Of a stretch of 64,000 nucleotides of DNA, positions 18,109 to 26,726 are shown piece by piece. A program made the translations under genes and the position numbers. Position 1 is the stretch's first letter, and the number at the start of each line of letters is the position of its first letter. This DNA is from DASUPK01 sp963795665 (GTDB taxonomy: Bacteria > Actinomycetota > Thermoleophilia > Solirubrobacterales > 70-9): positions 124,001-188,000 of the forward strand of contig CAWCIP010000013.1 of NCBI GenBank assembly GCA_963795665.1, read 5' to 3'. The notes under the pieces were generated by a model. It saw only the letters and a list, made by a program, of their open reading frames with translations, was not told the DNA's origin and did not search any database.

Positions 18109-19143
18109 TTAGCTCGCAGCGGAGAGCTCGCGGGAGCGGGACACCAGGCGGCCGAGCACGTCGAACGCGGCGCCCGAGTCGACCGCCTGCGTCGCCTTGA
18201 CGATGCCCTCGCCCAGATCGGCGGATCCGCCGGCGACGTAGATGGCGGCGCCCGCGTTGAGGAGGGAGACATCGCGGGCCGGCCCGGCCTCCCCCTCAAG
18301 TATCCGGGTGACGATCGCCGCATTCTCGGCCGGCTCGCCGCCCGGGATCGCCTCGAGCGGCGCGGCCTGAAGCCCGAGATCGGAGGCCTCGACGAACCAC
18401 TCCTCGGTGCCGCCGTCGGCGACCTCGATCACCCTGGTCCGGGAGGCGAGGCTGAGCTCGTCGATGCCATCGTCGGCGTTGACCACCAGCGCCCGCGAGC
18501 AGCCGAGCTGAAGCAGGGCGTCGGCCATGATCTCCTGGTAGCCGCGGTCGGAGACGCCGAGCAGGTGGGCGTTGGCGCCCGCCGGGTTGGTGAGCGGGCC
18601 GAGGAAGTTGAAGATCGTCCGCACCGCGAGCTCCTTGCGGACCGGCACCACGTGGGCCATCGCCTGGTGGTGCTTGGGCGCGAACATGAAGCCGAAGCCG
18701 ACGTCGTCGATGCAGGTCGCGACCTCGGCCGGCGAGAGCTCTATTGCGACGCCGAGCGCCTCCAGCACGTCCGCCGAGCCCGAGCGGCTGGTTGCCGAGC
18801 GGTTGCCGTGCTTCGCGACCAAGCAGCCGGCGCCGGCCGCGATCAGAGCGGCGGTGGTCGAGATGTTGAAGGTGCTCGGCCCGCCTCCGGTGCCGGCGGT
18901 GTCGAGCAGGCCCGGCTTGTCGATCTCGACGTGGGCGGCCAGTGAGCGCATCGTCCGCGCCAATCCGACCAGCTCCGAGACGGTCTCGCCCTTCGCCCGC
19001 AGCGAGATCAGGAACGCCGCCGTCTGCACCTCGCTCGCCCGCCCCTCCATGATCTCGGCCAGCGCCGCGGAGGTGTGATCGGCCGTCAGATGGGTCCCGG
19101 CGCAGATCTCGTCGATCGCGCGTGTGAGGATTTCGTTGGGCAT
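18109..19143 (-). CDS. trpD: Anthranilate phosphoribosyltransferase
   Basis: A 344-aa enzyme attaching phosphoribose to anthranilate. The PRPP-binding motif GTGGGPSTFNIST and the KHGNRSATSRSGSADVLEALG segment (partly quoted as KHGNRSATS) are typical, and the later FGPLTNPAG-like FLGPLTNPAGA is present. It lies 15 nt after the trpG stop and 15 nt before trpC, which fits a single operon. Confidence 0.97.
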   Translation of the reverse strand: MPNEILTRAIDEICAGTHLTADHTSAALAEIMEGRASEVQTAAFLISLRAKGETVSELVGLARTMRSLAAHVEIDKPGLLDTAGTGGGPSTFNISTTAALIAAGAGCLVAKHGNRSATSRSGSADVLEALGVAIELSPAEVATCIDDVGFGFMFAPKHHQAMAHVVPVRKELAVRTIFNFLGPLTNPAGANAHLLGVSDRGYQEIMADALLQLGCSRALVVNADDGIDELSLASRTRVIEVADGGTEEWFVEASDLGLQAAPLEAIPGGEPAENAAIVTRILEGEAGPARDVSLLNAGAAIYVAGGSADLGEGIVKATQAVDSGAAFDVLGRLVSRSRELSAAS

Positions 19144-19158
19144 GATCGAGGCGCTCGG

Positions 19159-19713
19159 CTAGTCGCCGAGGAAGTTAGCCAGGAGCTTCTTGCCCTGCGG
19201 GGTGAGGACCGATTCCGGGTGGAACTGCACGCCCTCCGCCGGCAGCTCGCGGTGCCGGACCCCCATCACCACGTCGCCGTAGCTGGAGGTCAGCTCGAGC
19301 TCATCCGGCAGATCCGGGTCCGCGATCAGCGAGTGGTACCGACCGGCGACAAGCGGATTCGAGAGCCCCTCGTAGACCGTCCTGCCGTCGTGCTGCACCT
19401 CGGCGTCCTTGCCGTGGATCGGGTCGCCGCGGACAACCTTGCCGCCGAAGGCCTCCACCATCGACTGGTGCCCGAGGCAGACACCGAGCACGGGCGTTCC
19501 GGCCTCGGCGAAGGCGCGAATCGCCTCGACCGAGACCCCCGCCTCCTTCGGCGTGCAGGGGCCGGGCGAGACGACGAGACGATCGGGCTTCAGCCCGACC
19601 AGCTCGGCCACGGTTGCCTTGTCGTTCCGCACGACTCCGACCTCCGCCCCCAGCTCCCCCAGGTACTGGACGAGGTTGTAGGTGAAGGAGTCGTAGTTGT
19701 CGATGACCAGCAC
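19159..19713 (-). CDS. trpG: Anthranilate synthase component II (glutamine amidotransferase)
   Basis: A 184-aa class I glutamine amidotransferase supplying ammonia to TrpE. It starts VLVIDNYDSFTYN, has the nucleophile cysteine in GVCLGHQ and the histidine in QFHPES. The GTG at 19713 is chosen because GAGGAG lies just upstream and it gives the standard N-terminus; an in-frame start at 19767 would add 18 unusual residues and overlap trpE. It lies between trpE and trpD. Confidence 0.95.
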   Translation of the reverse strand: MLVIDNYDSFTYNLVQYLGELGAEVGVVRNDKATVAELVGLKPDRLVVSPGPCTPKEAGVSVEAIRAFAEAGTPVLGVCLGHQSMVEAFGGKVVRGDPIHGKDAEVQHDGRTVYEGLSNPLVAGRYHSLIADPDLPDELELTSSYGDVVMGVRHRELPAEGVQFHPESVLTPQGKKLLANFLGD

Positions 19714-19757
19714 GCTGCTCCTCGCACCTGTGCTTCGCGCTCCGCTTCGCTCCGCGC

Positions 19758-21254
19758 TCACGGCCACTCCGGCTGCTCGGCGGCGAGCTCGACCGCGCGG
19801 AAGACGGCCTTCGCCTTGTTGACCGACTCGTTGTACTCGTAGGCCGGCTGGGCGTCCGCGACCGTGCCCCCGCCCGCCTGCACGTGGACGAGCCCGTCCT
19901 TGACGACGACGGAGCGGATGTAGATCGCGGTGTCGAGGTCCTTCGTGTAGCTCAGATATCCGACGGCGCCGCCGTATGGCCCTCGCTTCTGCGGCTCGAG
20001 CTCGTCGATGATCTGCATCGCCCGGACCTTCGGGGCGCCCGACAGGGTCCCCGCCGGGAGGATCGAGCGGAGCGCGTCCATCGCGCTGACGTCATCCCGC
20101 AGCTTCCCCGACACCTGGCTGACGATGTGGAGGACGTGGGAGTAGGTCTCGACCACCATCAGCTCGTCGACCGTGACGGAGCCGTATTCGCAGACGCGGC
20201 CGAGGTCGTTGCGTCCGAGGTCAACCAGCATCACGTGCTCGGCGCGCTCCTTCGGGTCCTGCAACAGACGCTCCGCCGCCAGGCGGTCTTCCTCCTCGTC
20301 GGCGCCGCGGGGATAGGTGCCCGCGATCGGCCTGGTCTCGACGCGGTCCCCTGTGACCTTGACCAGGGGCTCGGGTGAGGCGCCGGCGATCTCGAAGTCG
20401 CCGAAGTCGAGGAAGTACATGTAGGGCGACGGATTGACCGTGCGCAGGCCGCGGTAGATCGAGAAGGCCTCGACCGGGCAGGGCGACGTGAAGCGCTGGG
20501 AGGGGACGACCTGGAAGGCGTCGCCGGCATGGACGTACTCGATGATCCGGGAGACGGTCGATTCGAATTGCTCGCGGCTCATGTTGCTCTGGAAATCCAC
20601 CGGGGCCTTCTCGGCCGCCGGCTCGGCGACGGGAACCGGCTCGCGCAGGCGCTCGCGGACCTCGCCGATCGTCTCGACGGCTCGCGCGTAGGCCTCCTCG
20701 ATGCCGCCGTCCTCGACGAAGGCGTTGGCGATCAGCGTCACCTCGTGACGCTGATGGTCGAAGGCCACCAGCACGTCGGTGATCATCAGCGCCATGTCCG
20801 GGAGCCCGACCGGGTCGGGATTGGGCGCGGCGAGCGGCTCTACCGTGCGGACGAGGTCGTAGCCGAAGAAGCCGACCGCCCCACCCGCGAACGGCGGCAG
20901 CTCGTCGGGCTCCGCGATCTCGTAGCGGCCCACGTACTCGGCTGCCGCCGCGTACGGATCGGGCGCCTCGGTGACACGATCCTCCTCGGTCAGCTTGCCA
21001 TCCGACCAGCGCAGCACCGACCTCGGTCGAAAGCCCAGAAAGGACCAGCGCCCGAGCCGCCCCTGCTCAGCGGACTCGAGCAGGAAGGCAGGTCCATCGC
21101 CGCGCAGCTTGAGGAAGGCGCTGACCGGCGTCTCGCAGTCGTCGATGAAGCGGTAGCGGACCGGGACCACGTTGGCCGCCTCCGCGAGCGCCCGGGCGCG
21201 GTCGAGGTCCGGCTCGAGGCCGGGAAGGCTGGTCGCCGCCCTGACGGCGCTCAT
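19758..21254 (-). CDS. trpE: Anthranilate synthase component I
   Basis: A 498-aa chorismate-utilising enzyme making anthranilate. The feedback-site region LLESAEQGRLGRWSF matches the tryptophan-binding LLES motif, and catalytic segments TRPIAGTYPRG, HVMLVDLGRNDLGRV and PAGTLSGAPK are complete. Feedback inhibition by tryptophan is expected from the family. Its start overlaps the hisIE stop by 4 nt, so a shared mRNA starting at hisIE is likely. Confidence 0.96.
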   Translation of the reverse strand: MSAVRAATSLPGLEPDLDRARALAEAANVVPVRYRFIDDCETPVSAFLKLRGDGPAFLLESAEQGRLGRWSFLGFRPRSVLRWSDGKLTEEDRVTEAPDPYAAAAEYVGRYEIAEPDELPPFAGGAVGFFGYDLVRTVEPLAAPNPDPVGLPDMALMITDVLVAFDHQRHEVTLIANAFVEDGGIEEAYARAVETIGEVRERLREPVPVAEPAAEKAPVDFQSNMSREQFESTVSRIIEYVHAGDAFQVVPSQRFTSPCPVEAFSIYRGLRTVNPSPYMYFLDFGDFEIAGASPEPLVKVTGDRVETRPIAGTYPRGADEEEDRLAAERLLQDPKERAEHVMLVDLGRNDLGRVCEYGSVTVDELMVVETYSHVLHIVSQVSGKLRDDVSAMDALRSILPAGTLSGAPKVRAMQIIDELEPQKRGPYGGAVGYLSYTKDLDTAIYIRSVVVKDGLVHVQAGGGTVADAQPAYEYNESVNKAKAVFRAVELAAEQPEWP

Positions 21255-21925
21255 CGAGACCGCCGGCGGCCGTTCAGGACGTGGAGCACCTCGGCCATCG
21301 AGACGCCGCGGGAGAGCAGCAGCACCGCCAGGTGGTAGACGACGTCGGCGCCCTCCTCGGCGACCCGCTCCTCCGACTCGGAGTTGACGGCCTTGACGAC
21401 CTCGGCCGCCTCCTCGCGGACCTTGTCGCCCGCGAGCTTCGAATCCTCGAGCAGCTCGACGGTGTAGCTGCCCTCCGGCCGCTTGCGCTGGCGGGTCACC
21501 AGGGTCCGCTCCAGGGTCGACAGGGCCTCGTACGGCAGCAGCGTGGGCTCGCCGACGACGCCTGGCGCGTCCACGCCGGGATCCGCCTTTCCCTCCAGAT
21601 CGCGGTAGAAGCAGGAGCGCTCGCCGGTGTGGCAGGCCGGCCCGGCGGGGTCGACCAGGGCGACCAGGGCGTCACCGTCGCAGTCGTAGCGAATCTGGCG
21701 AACCCGCTGGACGTTTCCGGAGCTCGCGCCCTTGTGCCAGATCTCGCGGCGGCTGCGGCTGTAGAGGTGGACCTCGCGCGTCTCGAGGGTGAGCAGCAGC
21801 GACTCCTCGTTCATGTAGGCGAGGGTGAGCACCTCGCCCGAGCGAGCGTCCTGCATCACGCACGGCACCAGCCCGCGCTCATCGAAGCGAACCTTCGCCG
21901 CATCTCTGGCGGTCTGGACAACCAT
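21251..21925 (-). CDS. hisIE: Bifunctional phosphoribosyl-AMP cyclohydrolase / phosphoribosyl-ATP pyrophosphatase
   Basis: A 224-aa fusion for steps two and three of histidine synthesis. The HisI part has CDGDALVALVDPAGPACHTGERSCFYR-type metal cysteines (read as PACHTGERSCF), and the HisE part has KVREEAAEVVKA and GADVVYHL. Most actinobacteria I know keep hisI and hisE apart, so the fusion is notable. It heads the trpEGDC operon: TACAAT lies 6 nt before its ATG, and trpE overlaps its stop by 4 nt. The other his genes are not in the window. Confidence 0.94.
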   Translation of the reverse strand: MVVQTARDAAKVRFDERGLVPCVMQDARSGEVLTLAYMNEESLLLTLETREVHLYSRSRREIWHKGASSGNVQRVRQIRYDCDGDALVALVDPAGPACHTGERSCFYRDLEGKADPGVDAPGVVGEPTLLPYEALSTLERTLVTRQRKRPEGSYTVELLEDSKLAGDKVREEAAEVVKAVNSESEERVAEEGADVVYHLAVLLLSRGVSMAEVLHVLNGRRRSR

Positions 21926-21931
21926 CGGGCG

Positions 21932-21937
21932 ATTGTA
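21932..21937 (-). promoter_or_regulatory. -10 hexamer for the hisIE-trpEGDC operon
   Basis: TACAAT, close to consensus, lies 6 nt before the hisIE ATG without a Shine-Dalgarno. No trp leader peptide or attenuator can fit in this gap. Confidence 0.5.
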
Positions 21938-21978
21938 CGAACCACCCGCATACGCGCCTGAAGGCGCTGGTTCAGCGG

Positions 21979-22872
21979 CTATTCGATCCCGAGCCGGTCC
22001 AGCAGGCCCTCGTCCTTTCGCCAGCGCTTCCGAACCCGGACCTGGAGATCGAGGAAGACGCGGCCTCCCAGCTCCCGCTCGAGCTCGGTGCGGGCGGCGG
22101 TCCCGATCTCCTTGATCTTCTTGCCCCCGGCCCCGATCAGGATGCCCTTCTGGGACTCGGCCTCGGCCCAGATGTGGGCGTGGACCTCGACCACTCCGTC
22201 CTCCCGGTGGGCCACCTCGGAGACCTGGACCTCGACGGCGTGCGGGAGCTCGTCTCGGGTGCGGCGGAGAACCTGCTCGCGGATCAGCTCCGCCAGCAGC
22301 ACCTCGCTCGGCAGATCCGAGCGCTGCTCCGGCGGGAAGAGGAAGGGGCTCTCCGGCAGCAGTTCGACGAGCTTCGAGATCAGCGGCTCGAGGCCGTGCC
22401 CCTTGCGGGCGCTGACCGGAAAGATCTCGTCGACGCCGTCGATTTCCCCCACCGCGGCGAGAACGGCCGCCGTCTCTGCGTTGTTGAGCCGATCGACCTT
22501 GTTGACGGCACAGACGACGGGGGTGTCCAGGCTCGACTGGAGGAGGGCCTTGCTGATGAAGCGGTCTCCTGGGCCGACTCCCTGCTCCGCGTTGACGACG
22601 AAGAGCACGGCGTCCGAGTCCGCGATCTCCCGCTCGACCCGGCGCTGCATCCGCTCCGTCAGCGCGTCGCGGGGCCGCTGGACGCCGGGCAGGTCGGTCA
22701 TCACGAGCTGCCAGTCGGCGGCGAGATCGGTGGCGACGCCGCGGATCGCGCGCCGGGTCGTCTGCGGCCGCTCGGAGACGATCGCGACGTGTGCGCCCAC
22801 GATCGCGTTGACCAGGGTCGACTTGCCGACGTTGGGGCGTCCCGCCAGGCCGACGAAGCCGGCCCTGCTCAC
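21979..22872 (-). CDS. era: GTPase Era
   Basis: A 297-aa GTPase needed for 16S rRNA maturation and 30S assembly. G1 is GRPNVGKST, G3 is DLPGV, and G4 is NKVD. The C-terminal KH domain includes KGILIGAGGKKIKEIG, which binds rRNA. The start overlaps ybeY by 4 nt. The grouping with ybeY and phoH is common in bacteria and joins ribosome-maturation functions. Confidence 0.97.
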   Translation of the reverse strand: MSRAGFVGLAGRPNVGKSTLVNAIVGAHVAIVSERPQTTRRAIRGVATDLAADWQLVMTDLPGVQRPRDALTERMQRRVEREIADSDAVLFVVNAEQGVGPGDRFISKALLQSSLDTPVVCAVNKVDRLNNAETAAVLAAVGEIDGVDEIFPVSARKGHGLEPLISKLVELLPESPFLFPPEQRSDLPSEVLLAELIREQVLRRTRDELPHAVEVQVSEVAHREDGVVEVHAHIWAEAESQKGILIGAGGKKIKEIGTAARTELERELGGRVFLDLQVRVRKRWRKDEGLLDRLGIE

Positions 22873-23240
22873 AAGGAGGCCATGACCTTGGCCTGCAGCT
22901 CGAGCATCTCCCCTGCGTCCGTCTCGTGGTCGAAGCCGCAGAGGTGGAGCGCTCCGTGGACGGCCGCCTCGGTCACGTCGGTCGCCTTCTCCGGGCAGAT
23001 GAAGACGTCGCCGAGCTCGCGGGGGCCCTGCTCATGCCCCTGATCGTCGATGGGAAAGGCGAGCACGTCCGTCGCCTCGTCGACGCCTCGGGCGGCGTAG
23101 TTGAGGGTTCGCATCCTCCCCTCCCCGACGATCTCGACACCAAGGTGGCCATCGTCGACCCCGGCTGCGTGCAGGGCCGCCCCGACTGGCCGCCTCAGAT
23201 CGCCCGGGACGTCCGAGAGGTCGATGTCAGCCGCCCCCAT
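22869..23240 (-). CDS. ybeY: Endoribonuclease YbeY
   Basis: A 123-aa zinc-dependent RNase acting in 16S rRNA 3'-end processing and ribosome quality control. The metal motif HGALHLCGFDHE (three histidines) is intact. It is somewhat shorter than the E. coli protein. It overlaps phoH by 14 nt and era by 4 nt. Confidence 0.94.
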   Translation of the reverse strand: MGAADIDLSDVPGDLRRPVGAALHAAGVDDGHLGVEIVGEGRMRTLNYAARGVDEATDVLAFPIDDQGHEQGPRELGDVFICPEKATDVTEAAVHGALHLCGFDHETDAGEMLELQAKVMASL

Positions 23241-24198
23241 CGTCCTGATCGGGCCGGCTGCGGCTCTCGGCCTCGCCGTACGCCGCGACGATCCGCTGGA
23301 CCAGCTTGTGGCGGACGACGTCCTCGCCGCCGAAGCGGATGAAGTTGATGTCCTCGACCCCGGTGAGGATGTCGCCGACCTCGATCAGGCCCGATCGCGA
23401 TCCGCGCTCGAGATCGATCTGGGTGATGTCGCCCGTCACCACGAACTTCGACCCGAAGCCGAGCCGGGTGAGGAACATCTTCATCTGCTCGGGGCTCGTG
23501 TTCTGGGCCTCGTCGAGGATCACGAACGAGTCGTTCAGCGACCGGCCCCTCATGAAGGCCAGCGGAGCGACCTCGATCGTGCCCCGCTCGAAGTAGGAGT
23601 TGACCTTCTCGGGATCGAGCATGTCGTAGAGCGCGTCGAAGAGCGGGCGCAGATACGGGTCGACCTTTGCCTGGATGTCGCCCGGCAGGAAGCCGAGGCG
23701 CTCCCCGGCCTCCACCGCGGGCCGGGTGAGGATCACCCGGCTGACGTCGCCACGCGACAGGGCGGCGGCGGCCATTGCCACGGCCAGGAAGGTCTTGCCG
23801 GTTCCGGCCGGCCCGATGCCGAAGGTGATGGTGTGCCGGCGAATCGAGTCGACGTAGGCCTTCTGGTTGACGGTCTTCGGCGCGACGCGCGTGTTGCGGT
23901 GCTGCCAGACGACGTCCTCGAGGATCTCCGCAGGGCTCTCGTGCTTGTCGAGGGCGCCGGTGACGGCCTCGATCGTCCCGGGGGCGATCTCATGGCCCTG
24001 CTCGATCAGGTCGACCAGCTCCCCGACCACGGTCTCAGCGGTCCGAACCTCGGTCGCGTTGCCGTCAAGGGTGAGAACGTTGCCCCGCAGGTAGAGGTCG
24101 ACGTCGAGATGGCCCTCGAGGGCGCGGAGAACCGCGTCCTCGGAGCCGGCCAACTCCGCGGCGACCGTGTTGTCGATCTCCAGCTGCCTACGCGCCAA
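23227..24198 (-). CDS. PhoH family ATPase (PhoH-like)
   Basis: A 323-aa P-loop protein with Walker A GPAGTGKTF, Walker B VILDEAQN and the PhoH-specific RGRSLNDSFV. An N-terminal KH-like region of about 100 residues precedes the ATPase, as in the PhoH-like type. An RNA-helicase-like or RNA-processing role is inferred from the constant pairing with ybeY. It overlaps yqeY by 11 nt and ybeY by 14 nt. Confidence 0.93.
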   Translation of the reverse strand: MARRQLEIDNTVAAELAGSEDAVLRALEGHLDVDLYLRGNVLTLDGNATEVRTAETVVGELVDLIEQGHEIAPGTIEAVTGALDKHESPAEILEDVVWQHRNTRVAPKTVNQKAYVDSIRRHTITFGIGPAGTGKTFLAVAMAAAALSRGDVSRVILTRPAVEAGERLGFLPGDIQAKVDPYLRPLFDALYDMLDPEKVNSYFERGTIEVAPLAFMRGRSLNDSFVILDEAQNTSPEQMKMFLTRLGFGSKFVVTGDITQIDLERGSRSGLIEVGDILTGVEDINFIRFGGEDVVRHKLVQRIVAAYGEAESRSRPDQDDGGG

Positions 24199-24619
24199 GT
24201 GCCTCGCGCACCGCCTGGCTGACCCGCTTGCCGTCGGCTCGTCCGCCGACCTTCGGCATCAGCACCTTCATCACGCCCCCCATGTCCTTGGGCTCGCTGG
24301 CGCCGGAATCCTCCACGGCGCCGGCCACGAGCTCAGAGAGCTCCTCGTCCGAGAGCTGCTCCGGCAGGTATCCCTCGATCAGCGTGGCCTCGGCTTCCTC
24401 GGCCTTCGCCTGATCCGTCCTGTCGCCCTCCCTGAGTGCCTCGGCTGCATCGAGCCGCCGCTTCCGTTCGCGCTGGAGAGCCGCGACCTCGTCTCCCTTG
24501 CCCTCCTTCTCCTCGGCCTGGAGAGCGTTGACGAGCATGCGCAGCTGGCCGACGCGTTCCTTCTCGCCGGCCTTCATCGCCGTCTTCACGTCCTCCTGAA
24601 CCTGTTCGAGGATGCTCAT
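24188..24619 (-). CDS. GatB/YqeY domain-containing protein
   Basis: A 143-aa helical YqeY-family protein, related to the tRNA-binding tail of the GatB amidotransferase subunit. It has the early stretch VQEDVKTAMKAGEKERVGQLRML (partly read), the EGYLPEQLSDEEL region and the DMGGVMKVLMPKVGGRADGK end. A tRNA-related role is suspected but not proven for the stand-alone proteins. TACGCT lies 7 nt before the ATG. Confidence 0.92.
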   Translation of the reverse strand: MSILEQVQEDVKTAMKAGEKERVGQLRMLVNALQAEEKEGKGDEVAALQRERKRRLDAAEALREGDRTDQAKAEEAEATLIEGYLPEQLSDEELSELVAGAVEDSGASEPKDMGGVMKVLMPKVGGRADGKRVSQAVREALGA

Positions 24620-24622
24620 CGG

Positions 24623-25078
24623 CTAAAGCGTAGACGGAGGGGATGCGGCGCCGTTCGTCTCGAGGCCCGCTGCGCGCAGGACGAGGGTGAGCGACGCCTC
24701 CGGGCCGGGCCAGCTCTCGCGCACGATCTCGGAGCCGCCGCCGTGCACGACCAGGCGGAGCGCCAGGCCGAGGAGCACCGCGTCATCGAGCTGGCCGATT
24801 CCCGGCAGGAAATCCGGGACCAGGTCGATCGGCAGCGCCAGGTAGCCGAGGACGAGGAAGAGAACTGCCCTGCGCGGCCGAGTGATGCGCCGGTCGCGGG
24901 CGAGACGCGAGACGAGCACCAGGCAGTCGGGGATGAACCCCGCCAGCGCCCGGGCGTCCTCGCGCCGCCCGGCCGCGATCAGCGCAGCCACCGCGACCAG
25001 GTAGAGCGCGGCGGCGATCATCAGCAGCCCCCACGGAACGAACGGAATGTCCTCCACGGTCACCGCGATCGGGATCAC
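24623..25078 (-). CDS. DUF1232 (YkvA-like) membrane protein
   Basis: A 151-aa protein with an N-terminal membrane helix and the DUF1232 core YLALPIDLVPDFLPGIGQLDD. GTG at 25078 overlaps the murI stop in GTGA, which decides the start; the long open frame further upstream is a shadow of murI. The family function is unknown. It ends 3 nt before the yqeY start. Confidence 0.85.
   Translation of the reverse strand: MIPIAVTVEDIPFVPWGLLMIAAALYLVAVAALIAAGRREDARALAGFIPDCLVLVSRLARDRRITRPRRAVLFLVLGYLALPIDLVPDFLPGIGQLDDAVLLGLALRLVVHGGGSEIVRESWPGPEASLTLVLRAAGLETNGAASPPSTL
24627..24632 (-). promoter_or_regulatory. -10 hexamer for yqeY
   Basis: TACGCT lies 7 nt before the yqeY ATG inside the end of the DUF1232 gene; possible internal leaderless promoter. 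Confidence 0.35.
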
Positions 25079-25899
25079 GGCAGGTCGACCAGCTCGACCT
25101 CGCCCAGCGGCATCTGCAGGAAGCGGGTGCCGAGCTCGCGGAAGGTGGCTGCGTCCCCGGTGCAGAGGAACCGGTAGGTCCCCTCCCCACTCCGCTGTGT
25201 GGCGAGCCCAGACTCCTCGAGGGTGCGCTGCGCCGTTGCGGCGATCGCGTGGCCTGCGGTGACCAGTCGGACGTCTCGACCGAGGAACCGCTGCAGCATT
25301 GGTGCCACCAGCGGGTAGTGAGTGCAGCCGAGGATCACGGTGTCCACCTCCGCCCGCTTCAGCGGCTCGCAATAGGAGCGCACCATCTCGACGACGCCCT
25401 CGTCGAATGGGAATCCGCGCTGGATCACCGCGGCCAGGTCGGGCGCCTCGACCTCGGTGACCGTCAGCGAGCGGTGCTGGTCGGCGAGCGCCCGCAGGTA
25501 GGACCCGCTACGCACGGTGGCCGGTGTTGCCAGGACACCGACCTTGCCGCTCTGGGTCAAGGCGCCCGCGATCTCGGCCTCGGGATCGATCACGGCCACG
25601 ACCTCGACCCCGGACTCCGCGGCGATTCGCGCGGCTGCCTCATGCCCGGCCGAGGAGGCGGAATTGCAGGCGATCACCACCAGCTTGGCCCCACGGTCGA
25701 GCAGGAACCGGGTCACCTGCTCGACATGGCCGCGGAGCTCGTCCTTCGTCCGAGCGCCGTACGGGAAGCGCGCGTCGTCGCCCAGGTAGACGTAGTCCTC
25801 CTCGGGCAGCGAGACGAGGCACTCGTGAAGCACGGTGAGCCCGCCGACTCCTGAATCGAAGACCGCAATCGGCAGCTCGGAGCTGGGCTTCCGCGCCAT
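25075..25899 (-). CDS. murI: Glutamate racemase
   Basis: A 274-aa cofactor-independent racemase making D-glutamate for peptidoglycan. The two catalytic cysteines lie in IACNSASSAG and LGCTHYPL, and the N-terminus has AVFDSGVGGLTVL. The ATG at 25899 overlaps the prmA stop by one base (TAATG). The longer open frame upstream is antisense-like filler from prmA's other frame and is not used. Confidence 0.95.
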   Translation of the reverse strand: MARKPSSELPIAVFDSGVGGLTVLHECLVSLPEEDYVYLGDDARFPYGARTKDELRGHVEQVTRFLLDRGAKLVVIACNSASSAGHEAAARIAAESGVEVVAVIDPEAEIAGALTQSGKVGVLATPATVRSGSYLRALADQHRSLTVTEVEAPDLAAVIQRGFPFDEGVVEMVRSYCEPLKRAEVDTVILGCTHYPLVAPMLQRFLGRDVRLVTAGHAIAATAQRTLEESGLATQRSGEGTYRFLCTGDAATFRELGTRFLQMPLGEVELVDLP

Positions 25900-26726
25900 T
25901 AGCGCTCGGCCCGCAGTAGTAGCGCCCCCCAGGCGGTCTCGGTGCGGCGATCCGCCTCCACCAGTCCGGTCGCAACGAACGCTGCCGTCACCTCGTCGAT
26001 CTCGCTCTCCAGCATTCCCGAGCAGACCAGCATGTCCGGGATCACACCCGATGGGGAGAGCTGCCGGGCGCATTCCGTGAGCAGGTTGCCGGTCAGGTTG
26101 GCGACCACGGTCCGGGCGACCGGCGGCGGGCCTTCGCGAACGTCGATTCGCTCGATCGACATCTCCACGCCGTTCGCCTCCGCATTGGCCTGCGCCGTCT
26201 CGAGGGAGGCCAGCTCGCGGTCGCAGCCCGTGATCGGCGACCAGCCGAGCTTGGCAGCGGCGATGCCGAGGACGCCCGAGCCGGTGCCCCAGTCGGCGAT
26301 CGGGCCGGACGCCTCGCCCGCCTCCTCGAGCGCCACGAGCAACGTGAGGCAGAGGCGGGTGGTGGGATGACCTCCCGTGCCGAACGCGCGGCCGGGATCG
26401 ACCACGACGTCGATCAGCCCGTCTTTGGGGTCCCACCACGACGGGCGGACACCGATGCGGCCCGCAACCTCGATGGGGCGGTGGAAGTCGGTCCACCTGT
26501 CCGCCCAGTCATCCGGAACCGAGGTGGTGGTGACGTCCACGAGGCTGCCGCCGGCGGCGGCCTGGAGCTCGCCCACGTCGGGGACCTCGCCGGGAGGCCC
26601 GTAGATCGCGAACTCGACCCAGCCCGGGCCGCGCTCCTCCTCGAGCCCGTTCGGCGCGAGCTCGAGCAGGTTCGCCATCACCGCCTCCGCGTACTCCGGA
26701 GCGCAGCGAACCGCGAGACGGATCAT
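25899..26726 (-). CDS. prmA: Ribosomal protein L11 methyltransferase
   Basis: A 275-aa SAM-dependent enzyme methylating L11. The short N-terminal substrate-recognition domain is followed by the SAM site PGRAFGTGGHPTTRLCL and DWGTGSGVLGIAAAKLG. NLTGNLL near residue 200 corresponds to the catalytic N-L-x-x motif. It overlaps dnaJ by 4 nt, and the dnaJ-prmA order is widespread. Confidence 0.94.
   Translation of the reverse strand: MIRLAVRCAPEYAEAVMANLLELAPNGLEEERGPGWVEFAIYGPPGEVPDVGELQAAAGGSLVDVTTTSVPDDWADRWTDFHRPIEVAGRIGVRPSWWDPKDGLIDVVVDPGRAFGTGGHPTTRLCLTLLVALEEAGEASGPIADWGTGSGVLGIAAAKLGWSPITGCDRELASLETAQANAEANGVEMSIERIDVREGPPPVARTVVANLTGNLLTECARQLSPSGVIPDMLVCSGMLESEIDEVTAAFVATGLVEADRRTETAWGALLLRAER

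Noticed and set aside
21926..21978. trp leader peptide and attenuator
   Set aside because: The gap is about 50 bp and the hisIE mRNA looks leaderless; no Trp-codon cluster is present.
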